From: Legionella massiliensis
GTDB taxonomy: Bacteria > Pseudomonadota > Gammaproteobacteria > Legionellales > Legionellaceae
Reading direction: 5' to 3'
Assembly (NCBI RefSeq): GCF_000756815.1
Contig: NZ_CCVW01000002.1
Span: 302,157-366,156, forward strand
DNA: 64,000 bases
The position numbers and the translations under genes were made by a program. Of this stretch, positions 18,010 to 26,753 are shown one piece after another. The notes under the pieces are model-generated. The model was not told the DNA's origin and searched no databases. It saw only the letters and a list, made by a program, of their open reading frames with translations. Positions within the stretch are counted from its first letter, which is position 1; each line of letters starts with the position of its first letter.

Positions 18010-20199
18010 CTAAAAAGGTGCGCAATCATCTTCCAAAATAGTTAGGTTGGCGTAAGCTAACACTAACCATTTGGCCCCTTCTCTAGCAAATTTTACCTGT
18101 ACTCTGGTATGAGCTCCAGCCCCTTCAACAGCTAAGACAACGCCTTGGCCAAATTTTGCATGAGTGACTGTTTGCCCAAGTTTTAGACCTGCGTCACTTG
18201 CGGCAGAAGTTGAGGAAAACTGTGATTTCTGCGTCTTTGGCGCCTGATAGCGCGCTGTAACGCGAATTTCATCAACCAGCTCAGAGGGCAATTCACGTAA
18301 AAACCGTGAGGGACGGTGATATTCTTCTCGGCCATACTGACGGCGTACTTCAGCATAGGAGAGGACCAATTTTTCCATCGCCCTAGTCATGCCCACATAG
18401 CAAAGACGACGTTCCTCTTCCAAACGCCCCGGTTCTTCAATCGACTGTTTTCCAGGGAAAACCCCTTCTTCCATCCCCACCAAAAAGACCAGAGGAAATT
18501 CCAATCCCTTAGCTGCATGGAGAGTCATCAGATGGACATAGCGCTCATGCTCAGCCGCCTGCATGTCCCCAGCTTCCAGAGAGGCATGGGCTAAGAAGGC
18601 AACCAGTAAGGGCAACTCTTCTTCCGCATCTTGCTCATAGCGGAATTGTTTTGCAGCGTTAACCAATTCTTGCAAGTTATCTAATCTGGACTCTGCCTTA
18701 TCTCCTTTGACCTTGGAAAAATGTGCATACAAACCACTTAGCTCCATCACTAAGCTAATTTGCTCATCCAATTCTCGATCTTCTGTTTCGCGCTGTAAGC
18801 GCTCGATTAATTCAATAAACTTTGTCAGAGCTACAGCGGCACGTTGCGGTAAAGCTTGTCCCTGTAAAATTGCCTTAGCAGCCTGCCACATAGACATTTG
18901 CTCAGCTTTGGCAAAATGACGTGTTTCTTCCAGGGTTTTCTCGCCAATACCGCGGGTTGGAAAATTAACCACGCGCTCAAAGGCGGTATCATCATCAACA
19001 TTAGCAACTAAGCGCAAATAAGCCAGGGTGTCCTTAACCTCCGCTCGTTCAAAAAAGCGGACACCTCCATGGATTCGATAAGCAATACCCGCACGCAGCA
19101 AGGCTTCTTCTAAGACTCGTGATTGGGCATTGGAACGGTATAAAATTGCAATTTCCTCGGCACCGCGGCCTTGGCTAATTTCCAAAGCAATACGCTCGCT
19201 GACAAAGCGCGCCTCATCTAATTCATTAAAAGCGCTGTAAAGAACAATTTTTTCGCCGGAAGCCCCAGAGGTCCACAAGGCTTTGCCCATTCTGGAGTTA
19301 TTGTTAGTAATCAGTGCATTGGCTGCATCAAGGATGGTGGCAGTTGAGCGATAGTTCTGCTCTAGTCTGACAATCTGTGTATTCTTGAAATCCTTGGAAA
19401 ATTGCTGAATGTTTTCAACCCTGGCACCACGCCAACCATAAATAGATTGATCATCATCACCAACAGCCATAACCGCTGCATGTTCACCGGCGAGCAACCG
19501 AATCCAGGCATATTGGATTGTGTTTGTATCCTGAAACTCATCAACCAGAATAGCCTGAAACCGCTGGCGATAATGCGCCAAAAGCTCGGCATTATCTCGT
19601 AAAAGCTCATGGGTTCGCAGCAACAATTCAGCAAAATCAATAACCCCGGCCGTCTGGCAGGCTTGCTCATAAGCCTTATAAATCTCTACTAAGGTACGAC
19701 CAGGTCCATAGTGCAGCACATTAACATGCTGTGGACGCAATCCCTCATCCTTTTTGCCATTGATAAAGGACTGTGCTTGTTTAACCGGCCATTGTTCCTC
19801 ATCAAGATTCAATGAAGAAATAACTCGTTTAATAACACGGGCTTGATCTTCGCTATCCAAAATATGAAATTGCTCAGGTAATTTGGCTTCCTGATAATGG
19901 CGACGTAGCAGGCGATGGCAGAGCCCATGGAAGGTACCAACCCATAAGCCAGCTAGCGGAACTGCCAGCATAGAACCTAAGCGCTGCTTCATTTCACCAG
20001 CCGCTTTGTTAGTAAAGGTTACGGCCAGAATAGAATGCGGTGATAACTGTTCATGTTCAATAAGCCAGGCAATGCGACTAACCAAAACCCGTGTTTTCCC
20101 CGAACCTGCACCCGCTAGCACCAAGGTGTTACCAAGCGGCGCGGTTACGGCCTCACATTGTCTTTCATTGAGTCCGTCAAGAAGCCTGTTTATCGTCAT
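18010..20199 (-). CDS. uvrD: DNA helicase II UvrD
   Basis: This is a superfamily 1A 3'-5' helicase used in nucleotide-excision and mismatch repair, 729 residues. Walker A is LAGAGSGKTRVLV (G30-T36), the Q-motif NERQCEAV precedes it, and VDEFQDTN is the Walker B motif. Motifs GDDDQSIYGWRGA, LEQNYRS and VHLMTLHAAKGLEFP, then YVGMTRA, are all present in order. The C-terminal tail (GQTVTHAKFGQGVVLAVEG) is the Tudor-like RNA-polymerase-binding domain of UvrD/PcrA. It is monocistronic and divergent from the cold-shock gene. Confidence 0.96.
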   Translation of the reverse strand: MTINRLLDGLNERQCEAVTAPLGNTLVLAGAGSGKTRVLVSRIAWLIEHEQLSPHSILAVTFTNKAAGEMKQRLGSMLAVPLAGLWVGTFHGLCHRLLRRHYQEAKLPEQFHILDSEDQARVIKRVISSLNLDEEQWPVKQAQSFINGKKDEGLRPQHVNVLHYGPGRTLVEIYKAYEQACQTAGVIDFAELLLRTHELLRDNAELLAHYRQRFQAILVDEFQDTNTIQYAWIRLLAGEHAAVMAVGDDDQSIYGWRGARVENIQQFSKDFKNTQIVRLEQNYRSTATILDAANALITNNNSRMGKALWTSGASGEKIVLYSAFNELDEARFVSERIALEISQGRGAEEIAILYRSNAQSRVLEEALLRAGIAYRIHGGVRFFERAEVKDTLAYLRLVANVDDDTAFERVVNFPTRGIGEKTLEETRHFAKAEQMSMWQAAKAILQGQALPQRAAVALTKFIELIERLQRETEDRELDEQISLVMELSGLYAHFSKVKGDKAESRLDNLQELVNAAKQFRYEQDAEEELPLLVAFLAHASLEAGDMQAAEHERYVHLMTLHAAKGLEFPLVFLVGMEEGVFPGKQSIEEPGRLEEERRLCYVGMTRAMEKLVLSYAEVRRQYGREEYHRPSRFLRELPSELVDEIRVTARYQAPKTQKSQFSSTSAASDAGLKLGQTVTHAKFGQGVVLAVEGAGAHTRVQVKFAREGAKWLVLAYANLTILEDDCAPF

Positions 20200-20346
20200 A
20201 ACTCTGTCCTGGGAAAAATCGTGCCCGCATTATCTTAAATTTAGCAGTCAAAGACAAAGCTTTCTGAAGGCTTTCTGTGTAGATAGCCAATTAGAATAGG
20301 ATTTAAACAGATATTTTCCCTCTGTTTTTAGCAACCATTTAATTTA

Positions 20347-20375
20347 TTTACACATTTTTTATAAAAAACTATTGT
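20347..20375 (+). promoter_or_regulatory. Candidate sigma-70 promoter of the cold-shock gene
   Basis: TTTACA (20347-20352) and TATTGT (20370-20375) are separated by 17 bases. This would start transcription near 20382 and leave a leader of about 130 bases before the ATG at 20515, similar to the long leaders of cspA-type mRNAs. Confidence 0.5.
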
Positions 20376-20407
20376 CGGCTATCCCCATTTTAAGCTATGT
20401 TGAATTG

Positions 20408-20432
20408 AACCCATCTAAAAATGGGTTTTTTA
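20408..20432 (+). terminator. Terminator-like hairpin in the cold-shock mRNA leader
   Basis: A 7-bp stem AACCCAT/ATGGGTT with loop CTAAAA is followed directly by a T-run (TTTTT). It lies about 80 bases before the start codon and after the candidate promoter, so it would act as a leader attenuator. Alternatively it terminates a transcript from further upstream, but no plus-strand gene is there. A second hairpin, CAACCAA/TTGGTTG, follows at about 20462-20482. Confidence 0.55.
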
Positions 20433-20514
20433 ATTGTCATTTAAGGACGAATGCAATTGCTCAACCAAGCCAAATTTGGTTGACGATTGGTCAGAGATAG
20501 CAAAAGGAGGAAAC

Positions 20515-20736
20515 ATGGCTACTGGCGAGGTTAAATGGTTCAATAATGCCAAAGGTTGGGGCTTTATTATGCCTGAGGGTGGTGGTGAAGATATTTTTGT
20601 ACATTTTTCTGCCATACACGGTACAGGCTATAAAACCCTAGTCCCAGGTCAACAAGTGAATTACGACCTTGAAAAAGGAGAGCGTGGTTTACATGCATCT
20701 AACGTAATTCCTCTGGCGGAAGTAACCGATGCCTAG
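20515..20736 (+). CDS. Cold-shock domain protein (CspA/CspD type)
   Basis: A 73-residue single cold-shock domain that binds single-stranded RNA and DNA. It begins MATGEVKWFNNAKGWGFIMP, with RNP1 KGWGFI and RNP2 DIFVHFSAI. ATG 20515 follows an excellent AAAGGAGG five bases upstream. The 27-codon in-frame extension upstream to 20434 is dismissed because it overlaps the leader hairpins. The variants NNAKGWGFIMPEGGGEDIFV and the short loops resemble CspD-like members. It is monocistronic, with a perfect 17-bp inverted repeat just after the stop. Confidence 0.93.
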   Translation: MATGEVKWFNNAKGWGFIMPEGGGEDIFVHFSAIHGTGYKTLVPGQQVNYDLEKGERGLHASNVIPLAEVTDA

Positions 20737-20743
20737 CTTTTGT

Positions 20744-20798
20744 GTTTACTATCAATTCATATGAGTTAGTCCTTCCGAAAAATGAATTGATAGTAAAC
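20744..20798. terminator. Perfect 17-bp inverted repeat after the cold-shock gene
   Basis: GTTTACTATCAATTCAT at 20744-20760 is exactly complementary to 20782-20798, with a 21-base loop. It begins eight bases after the csp stop. There is no strong T-run, so it may stabilise the 3' end rather than terminate intrinsically. Confidence 0.65.
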
Positions 20799-20847
20799 CT
20801 AAATCTTCCTATGATGGCGAATATTCTGATATCGATTAATCCTGCTC

Positions 20848-21843
20848 ATGAAAAAAGGTTTACTGCTAATCAATCTTGGGACCCCTGATGCCCCTTACCC
20901 CCCTGCTATCAGGCGCTACCTAGCCGAATTTCTTCGAGATAAACGAGTCATCGATTTGCCTGCATTACTAAGATATCCTCTGGTTTATGGCGCAATTCTA
21001 CCCTTTCGCCCCAAACAGACAGCCAAGGCTTATCAAGAAATATGGACAGACCAAGGCTCCCCCTTAGAGATTCATAGCTTCAATTTACAAAGAAAGCTGC
21101 AGGAAGGTCTTGGTGAGCAATGGCTGGTGAGTTTGGGCATGCGCTATGGCAAACCTTCGTTGCAAAAAGGTCTTGACCAACTTAAGCATTGCGAGCAACT
21201 AACGATACTGCCGCTCTATCCGCAATATTCATCAGCAGCAACCGGTTCTGCCCTTGAGAAAATTTTAAGTTTAATTGCGAGTAAAACTACGATCCCTTCT
21301 CTAAATTTAATTCGCGATTTTTATCAGGATCCTGGTTTTATTAGATCCCAGGCAACCCTAATTAAACCTGAGTTGGATAAAAATGATTACCTTTTATTTA
21401 GCTACCATGGCGTACCGGAACGGCATCTAAAAAAAAGCGGCTGCTCGAAAGTTTGTACTGTGGCCTGTGCGCCTATTAGCGAAGCTAATCAAGCTTGCTA
21501 TAGAGCCCAGTGCTATTCAACAACACTCGCCCTGGCTCAGGAATTACAACTTTCTGAGACAAAATACTCTATGTCTTTCCAATCCAGATTAGGAAAAACA
21601 CCTTGGATCAAACCTTATACCGACGAGGTCTTAGCTGAACTAATCGACAAAGGGATCAGACGTTTAGCCATAGCCTGCCCTTCCTTTGTTGCGGACTGCC
21701 TTGAGACGCTTGAGGAAATTGGGATTCGCGCAAAGCAACAGTGGCTAGCTCTCGGCGGCGAATCACTGTCGCTGATTCCCTGCGTTAACGATACAGACCT
21801 ATGGGTTGAAGCACTTTGTCGCCTCGTCACTGGAAAGAGTTAA
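20848..21843 (+). CDS. hemH: Ferrochelatase HemH
   Basis: HemH inserts ferrous iron into protoporphyrin IX, the last step of protoheme synthesis. The 331-residue protein starts MKKGLLLINLGTPDAPYPPA. It carries the active-site histidine in FSYHGVPERHLKKSGC (about residue 187) and the conserved TEWIKPYTDEVL-like block (LGKTPWIKPYTDEVL), then IACPSFVADCLETLEE. It is complete and of normal length. Its last 45 bases overlap the 3' end of the convergent ankyrin gene. Confidence 0.96.
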   Translation: MKKGLLLINLGTPDAPYPPAIRRYLAEFLRDKRVIDLPALLRYPLVYGAILPFRPKQTAKAYQEIWTDQGSPLEIHSFNLQRKLQEGLGEQWLVSLGMRYGKPSLQKGLDQLKHCEQLTILPLYPQYSSAATGSALEKILSLIASKTTIPSLNLIRDFYQDPGFIRSQATLIKPELDKNDYLLFSYHGVPERHLKKSGCSKVCTVACAPISEANQACYRAQCYSTTLALAQELQLSETKYSMSFQSRLGKTPWIKPYTDEVLAELIDKGIRRLAIACPSFVADCLETLEEIGIRAKQQWLALGGESLSLIPCVNDTDLWVEALCRLVTGKS

Positions 21844-24705
21844 GCTAGCTGCTCCACTCCAGAATGTATAAGGCGATTGAACAGCTGAGCTGTTAACCTG
21901 ATTTTCATCAGCACCCAACTGACTAAACAGGGTTAGAATGGCTGGCTGCCCTTTAATATCAAGTGCATGACTAAGGTCTAGGAAATCTCTTAGTACCCTA
22001 GGTTTTTGACGTTCTAGCAATTTTAGAAGGTTCTTGGGGTCTGCGATTAACAATCTAATCTTCTCTGCCGATTCCAGCCTGGAGAATAAACCCCAATATT
22101 TTTCATAGATATCTTCAGGAATTTGCGCTCTAAGGGCATAACTTAAAACACCGTCGATATCCTTTTTATGCACATAACCGCGCTCGAACAACAATCGAGC
22201 AACCTCCCACTGTCTATTTAAGACTGCAATTTGCAAGGGAGTACAGCCCGCCCCCTCCGAAAGCTTAGCAACATCAGCGCCGCTAGCAACCAGGTACTTA
22301 ACTATTTCAAACTCACCCTCTTTGGCTGCCCTGTACATAGCATGGTATCCCCATTTGCTTAGCTGATTCACCTCAGCACCCTGCTCAATTAAAGACTGAA
22401 CCACCTCAAGCAAGCCGCGTTCAGCAGCGCTATGTAAAGGACTTGCACCACTATTTCTTGTCATATTAATTGCCGCAATACGCTCCTGCTCTGGATAGCA
22501 ATTCAGTATCAACCTTAATGACTCTGGATTATTCACATCAAAGAGGGCCGTTTTACCTTCGACATTCTTATGCCTGAAATTGACGTTAGTACGCGCAAGG
22601 ATTTTGCCAACCATAGCTGCATTGCCATACCAGGCAGCGATCATCAACAGGCTGACCTCGTCACTTAAACTAACAACATTCACATCGGCGTTTTTTTCAT
22701 ACAAATAATTAAAAATCGCTTCATAGCCCTTTTGGGCTGCACAATACAAGGGTGTCTTTAGGTTGTCATCGAGAATTTCGATATCCGCCCCAGCCTCAAC
22801 AAGGGTTCTCACCATCTCCGGGTCATTGTTATTGACTGCTAGAATTAGGGGAGCATTATCATTTTTGTCTTTGATATCAAGACTAGCAGAATTGCTAATC
22901 AAGAACCTTGCTAGCTCACGTCCACTCTCATTCCTCCTCTCATATAACACCTCTTCCAGCGCATTGTTTAAAGGTGTATTAGCTGATTTGTCCTGAATAT
23001 CCAGATAGGCACCCGCTGCAATAAGCTGTTCAACCAGCGCTATATCAGGTTTTAGAACGGCAAGGTGTAAGGCGCTCTGCCCATATTTTTCGGACATCGC
23101 ATTAATATGAGCCCCTTCCCCAAGTAAGGCAAAATCAATACGCCCTTCATCAAGGGCTGCCATCCATCCCCGATTAACCTGAATTAGCCTTTCCAATTCG
23201 TCTTTATGCGCTGTACCGGCCTTTTCCATCAGTAACTCAAGCAGTGCGGCACCATTTTCTTTTTGAAAATAAAGAGCGAAGGCTATCGCTTTCTTTAGAT
23301 CTTCATTGTCTTTTAATAGCCCTTCTTGGCGGAATAAGGCGGTAAAAAACTGTTCACTGTTGGTTCTTATTAAGGCGTTTAACGCTTCGGATTTACATTT
23401 GTTGAAGAAGAGATAGGGAAGCGACTGGTCGGCTAAATAGAATTGTGATTTAGAATCGCTATAACCATAATAATCCGGCGATTCTATTTTTATTGTTGGA
23501 TAATCACGCAATGCCACTTCGCGGCTAATACCGCTTTGCGTACCTGTATTCACCTGAGTCAGCGGATAAGCGCCGGAGCAAAGTGTTATCGCCAAGGCGC
23601 GATACATATCGACAGCGATTTCTTTTGCTTCTGTTTTAGCCTCGATCGAATCGAGACAAAGTGCCGCAGTTTTTGCACGCCAAGCCCAGGACTGGGCAAT
23701 TACCTCGTCATCCAGACTCGGATTGTCAGCATTCCCCTTCCATAATACATAAAACCCCCCAAGCTCCGAGCAAATCCCATGCAGGGAACAAGCTGCCCCT
23801 TGGCCGCCGAGATGTTGGCAGCACTTAGTCATTTTCCCCAGGCAGGCGGCTATTGCGGCTCCCTGGTCAGAGAGGGTGTCCAGTTTTGTTAAATAATAGC
23901 CAGGATAACCTAAGCTGGTACCGTCAATAATAAGCTTTGGAATTGCTTCACTGTCTTTACGAACCAGAGAGTAAAACAAGGCAATATCTCTTTCTGAGAT
24001 ACCCTGTTTAATCAGAATTCCTTGCGCAGGACTAGCTTGTTGCAGGTATTGCTCATAAAAGGCAGAGAGTAGGCCTACATTCGCCTTAGGCAGTTCAATA
24101 CCGCGTGCAATGGTTGCCAATTCTATACTTAAGAGGCTTTGTTGCTGGCGTAAATTTGATAACTCTTTTTTACGTCTTTCTTTTTGTGCTGCTGTTGGGT
24201 GGAGCTGCGGTTTTTGGCTAATTTTTCTATATTTTCTTTTTACCCTATCTAATTCGCTTTGTTTCTTTTTAATCTCGTCATCATTGAGCGGGCTCGTTTC
24301 TCGCTCAGTCCGGATTAATTTTCCAATTGCTTCAGTATGAGGAAGTAAATCACGAAAACGAGGATTTAGCAGGTTTATCCTGCCTTGCACTCCCTTTTTG
24401 TGGCTTAGGCTCTTCCAACTATAAAAATCACTATCCGCCGCTGGTAAATCAAACAAACAAGCATCGTGCACCGGATAAGTTAGAGCGCCTTCTTGATTAA
24501 ATTCTTTGAGATAATTCACTACCTTTGCAACATCCTTAAAGAGTAAGGACAATTTAAAGGCATGCTCTTCTGCTCGGCCATTCTGCTCTTCCTGAAAAGC
24601 ATGCTGGCATAGGGGCAAAATCTGGCAATATAATTCGTGATTATAAAAGGGCGCATAATCACCTTGTGGTTCATAAGGCAGCGTTTCTACGCTCTCTCCA
24701 GGCAT
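21799..24705 (-). CDS. Large ankyrin-repeat protein, probable Dot/Icm effector
   Basis: A 968-residue protein without signal peptide or membrane segment. Residues 1-530 form an unrecognised N-terminal region with a basic helical stretch near 135-195 (KKKQSELDRVKRKYRKISQK). Residues 535-845 contain about eight ankyrin repeats, for example YGQSALHLAVLKPDIALVEQ, NAPLILAVNNNDPEMVRTLV and GASPLHSAAERGLLEVVQSL. The last 120 residues are helical and end SSDEATKCFNP. Ankyrin proteins of this size are typical Legionella/Coxiella effectors acting on host proteins; the target cannot be read from sequence. The stop lies 45 bases inside hemH on the other strand. Confidence 0.75.
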   Translation of the reverse strand: MPGESVETLPYEPQGDYAPFYNHELYCQILPLCQHAFQEEQNGRAEEHAFKLSLLFKDVAKVVNYLKEFNQEGALTYPVHDACLFDLPAADSDFYSWKSLSHKKGVQGRINLLNPRFRDLLPHTEAIGKLIRTERETSPLNDDEIKKKQSELDRVKRKYRKISQKPQLHPTAAQKERRKKELSNLRQQQSLLSIELATIARGIELPKANVGLLSAFYEQYLQQASPAQGILIKQGISERDIALFYSLVRKDSEAIPKLIIDGTSLGYPGYYLTKLDTLSDQGAAIAACLGKMTKCCQHLGGQGAACSLHGICSELGGFYVLWKGNADNPSLDDEVIAQSWAWRAKTAALCLDSIEAKTEAKEIAVDMYRALAITLCSGAYPLTQVNTGTQSGISREVALRDYPTIKIESPDYYGYSDSKSQFYLADQSLPYLFFNKCKSEALNALIRTNSEQFFTALFRQEGLLKDNEDLKKAIAFALYFQKENGAALLELLMEKAGTAHKDELERLIQVNRGWMAALDEGRIDFALLGEGAHINAMSEKYGQSALHLAVLKPDIALVEQLIAAGAYLDIQDKSANTPLNNALEEVLYERRNESGRELARFLISNSASLDIKDKNDNAPLILAVNNNDPEMVRTLVEAGADIEILDDNLKTPLYCAAQKGYEAIFNYLYEKNADVNVVSLSDEVSLLMIAAWYGNAAMVGKILARTNVNFRHKNVEGKTALFDVNNPESLRLILNCYPEQERIAAINMTRNSGASPLHSAAERGLLEVVQSLIEQGAEVNQLSKWGYHAMYRAAKEGEFEIVKYLVASGADVAKLSEGAGCTPLQIAVLNRQWEVARLLFERGYVHKKDIDGVLSYALRAQIPEDIYEKYWGLFSRLESAEKIRLLIADPKNLLKLLERQKPRVLRDFLDLSHALDIKGQPAILTLFSQLGADENQVNSSAVQSPYTFWSGAASLTLSSDEATKCFNP

Positions 24706-25005
24706 AGGCTATCTCTCGAGATTATATAGTGAGGTCTTGCATAACCAGCTTAGAGCAAGGCACAAGGGGTTCCAAGGATGGAGGAGGTGAATGAGTACCA
24801 GAAAACCCTTTGTAACACCGCAATAAAGTACAAAATGCAGGCTATGCAAGTGTCTTATTTTAAAATGCCCATCCTTAGTGGATGATTATGAAATGATGCA
24901 CTTTTTTAATAGTGACTATTGTGGGAATGAGATAATCAAGAGGTTTTTTCTCAATTTTCTTGCTAAGATGCCGCCCAAACTATTTATTTTGCTGTGATAA
25001 CTATA
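24706..25005. other. Intergenic region before the glycan locus
   Basis: This 300-base divergent spacer should hold promoters for the ankyrin gene and the glycosyltransferase gene. I see no repeat of the dispersed families, no RNA gene and no convincing -35/-10 pair. Confidence 0.35.
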
Positions 25006-25929
25006 ATGAGTAAAAAACTCTCTATTATCATTCCTGTTTATTACAACGAAAAAAATCTACCTATTACCTATGCTTTACTCGCCGCGGAAGTACTCCCGCA
25101 TTTGCCTAGTTATGAGTTAATTTTTGTTGACGATGGCTCAGCTGATAACTCTTATCAGGAAGCCTTAAAGATTCATTCGATCGACTCCCAGGTAAAGGTG
25201 ATTAAATTAGCGCGTAATTTTGGTCAACATATTGCCATCTTTGCAGGGCTTGAGCACATGAGCGGTGATTGTGCGGTTGTTATTTCTGCTGACTTACAAG
25301 ATCCGCCTCATTTGATCCTACAAATGTTTGAAAAATATCTTGCAGGAAACAAGGTAGTTATTGCGATTCGTGAAGATCGAAAAGAATCATTTTTCCAGAA
25401 GGCTTTTTCATCCCTGTATTATAGATTAATGAAAAAATATGCCCTTAACGATATGCCCCTGAGCGGCTTTGATTGTTTCCTGGCAGACAAGCAAGTCGTA
25501 GATGTTTTGACGAGCATCGAAGAAAAAAATACTTCCTTATTTGCGCAAATATTATGGATAGGATTTAAGCGAGCAGAAGTGACTTACACCCGCCAGAAGC
25601 GAGAGATTGGCGTGTCACGCTGGACCTTATCCAAAAAACTAAAATTAGCGATAGACTCCATGCTCGCGTTCTCTTACGCACCTATTCAAGCTATTTCTAT
25701 TGTTGGCTTCTTAGATTGTATTTTCAGTTTAATCTACGCGACCTATATCGTTATACAAAAAGTCATCTGGGGAGCGAATGCGGGCTGGTCTTCGCTTATG
25801 GTAGCCATTATGTTTACTTCTGGAGTTCAGATGCTTACCCTAGGCGTCATCGGCGAGTATTTGTGGCGAAATTTTGATGAAAGTCGCAAGCGCCCCCTGT
25901 ATGTGCTTGATGAAAAACATGGTATCTAA
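25006..25929 (+). CDS. Family 2 glycosyltransferase, GtrB/DPM1-like
   Basis: This enzyme probably transfers a nucleotide sugar to undecaprenyl phosphate on the cytoplasmic face of the inner membrane. ATG 25006 is preferred to an in-frame GTG four codons earlier because it begins directly with MSKKLSIIIPVYYNEKNLP. The GT-A motifs are ELIFVDDGSADNS and VVISADLQDPP, with RQKREIGVSRW near the acceptor region. Two transmembrane helices lie near residues 225-290 (SIVGFLDCIFSLIYATYIV and VAIMFTSGVQMLTLGVIGEY), the classic GtrB topology. It heads a five-gene glycan locus. Confidence 0.88.
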   Translation: MSKKLSIIIPVYYNEKNLPITYALLAAEVLPHLPSYELIFVDDGSADNSYQEALKIHSIDSQVKVIKLARNFGQHIAIFAGLEHMSGDCAVVISADLQDPPHLILQMFEKYLAGNKVVIAIREDRKESFFQKAFSSLYYRLMKKYALNDMPLSGFDCFLADKQVVDVLTSIEEKNTSLFAQILWIGFKRAEVTYTRQKREIGVSRWTLSKKLKLAIDSMLAFSYAPIQAISIVGFLDCIFSLIYATYIVIQKVIWGANAGWSSLMVAIMFTSGVQMLTLGVIGEYLWRNFDESRKRPLYVLDEKHGI

Positions 25930-25949
25930 GCGGTTTTTGGAGAAAAAGG

Positions 25950-26510
25950 ATGGGGTATTTACCGCGTTCCGCATTGGAAGAGCTGGGCTTTAAGTATCTT
26001 GGCCAAGAAGTAAAAATTAGTGATAGCGCCAAGATTTATAATGCAGATCAGATCATGATCGGAGATAACTCTCGCATCGATGATTTTTGTGTACTATCCG
26101 GAAAACTTGAATTGGGGCGCAATGTCTTTATGGGCGTTCATGGTAATTTAGCCGGTGGTATTCATGGGATTAAACTAGCTGATTTTGTAACGATGGCCTA
26201 TTACGTCAATTTATTTACTCAATCCGATGATTATTATGGCCATAGCTTAACTAACTCAACGATTCCCCGAAAATACAAACAAGAAAAATTCGGACGACTT
26301 GAGGTTGGCAAACACGCAATTATTGGCTCTAACTCAGTCATTATGCCCGATGCTCATATTGCCGAAGGTTGTGCAATTGGAGCAATGAGCCTTGTTACCA
26401 AACCGACTGAGCCCTGGGGAATTTACCGCGGTATTCCAGCAAAGCGGGTAAAGGAACGCGAACGTGATCTGTTGAAGTTAGAGCAGTTATATTTACTTGA
26501 GAGTGAATAG
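25950..26510 (+). CDS. Hexapeptide-repeat (left-handed beta-helix) acyltransferase
   Basis: A 186-residue trimeric acetyl- or acyltransferase. Hexapeptide repeats run through residues 30-160 (IMIGDNSRIDDFCVLSGKLE and GKHAIIGSNSVIMPDAHIAE, then GCAIGAMSLVTKPTEPWGIY), followed by the common terminal RGIPAKRVKERE. Its position, 20 bases after the GT2 gene and near wecE, suggests that it N-acetylates the 4-amino sugar made by WecE, replacing the unrelated GNAT enzyme WecD of enterobacteria. That substrate is inference; FdtC-like 3-N-acetylation is an alternative. Confidence 0.85.
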   Translation: MGYLPRSALEELGFKYLGQEVKISDSAKIYNADQIMIGDNSRIDDFCVLSGKLELGRNVFMGVHGNLAGGIHGIKLADFVTMAYYVNLFTQSDDYYGHSLTNSTIPRKYKQEKFGRLEVGKHAIIGSNSVIMPDAHIAEGCAIGAMSLVTKPTEPWGIYRGIPAKRVKERERDLLKLEQLYLLESE

Positions 26511-26513
26511 AGG

Positions 26514-26690
26514 TCATCCCCGTCATCCTCACTGCCATTAAGTTAAATAACCGTTCGCGCTGAGGTCTGTGTGTAAGCACATGTCTCGAAGCGTCACCGT
26601 GCAAGGCTTCGAGACGGCCTAAAGTCCTCCTCAGCCCGAACGGTTTTGAGGTAACGTCCTTCTTAATGACGGGCTATGTTAGGGGCAAGG
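26514..26690. repeat. Composite repeat with family R6 palindrome
   Basis: A central R6 palindrome spans 26551-26643 (CCGTTCGCGCTGAGG outward arm and CCTCAGCCCGAACGG right arm), with an inner TCTCGAAGCGTCACCGTGCA and GGCTTCGAGAC pair. It is flanked on the left by an R1-type arm (ACTGCCATTAAGTTAA, 26531-26546) and on the right by an R3-type fragment (GACGGGCTATGTTAGGG, 26669-26685). It is therefore a mosaic of three families between two genes of one locus. Confidence 0.78.
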
Positions 26691-26753
26691 GGGCGAGGGC
26701 TATTAGGAATAAAGGTGTTTGTTCAGGGGATAGGTTTGAATCTTAGTGAGAAA

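Noticed and set aside
20434..20514. 27-codon extension of the cold-shock protein
   Set aside because: A near-perfect Shine-Dalgarno precedes ATG 20515, and the extension overlaps leader hairpins and adds nothing to the cold-shock domain.
26676..26753. 26-codon extension of the glycan membrane protein
   Set aside because: It begins in an R3-type repeat fragment; the ATG at 26754 gives a normal first helix.
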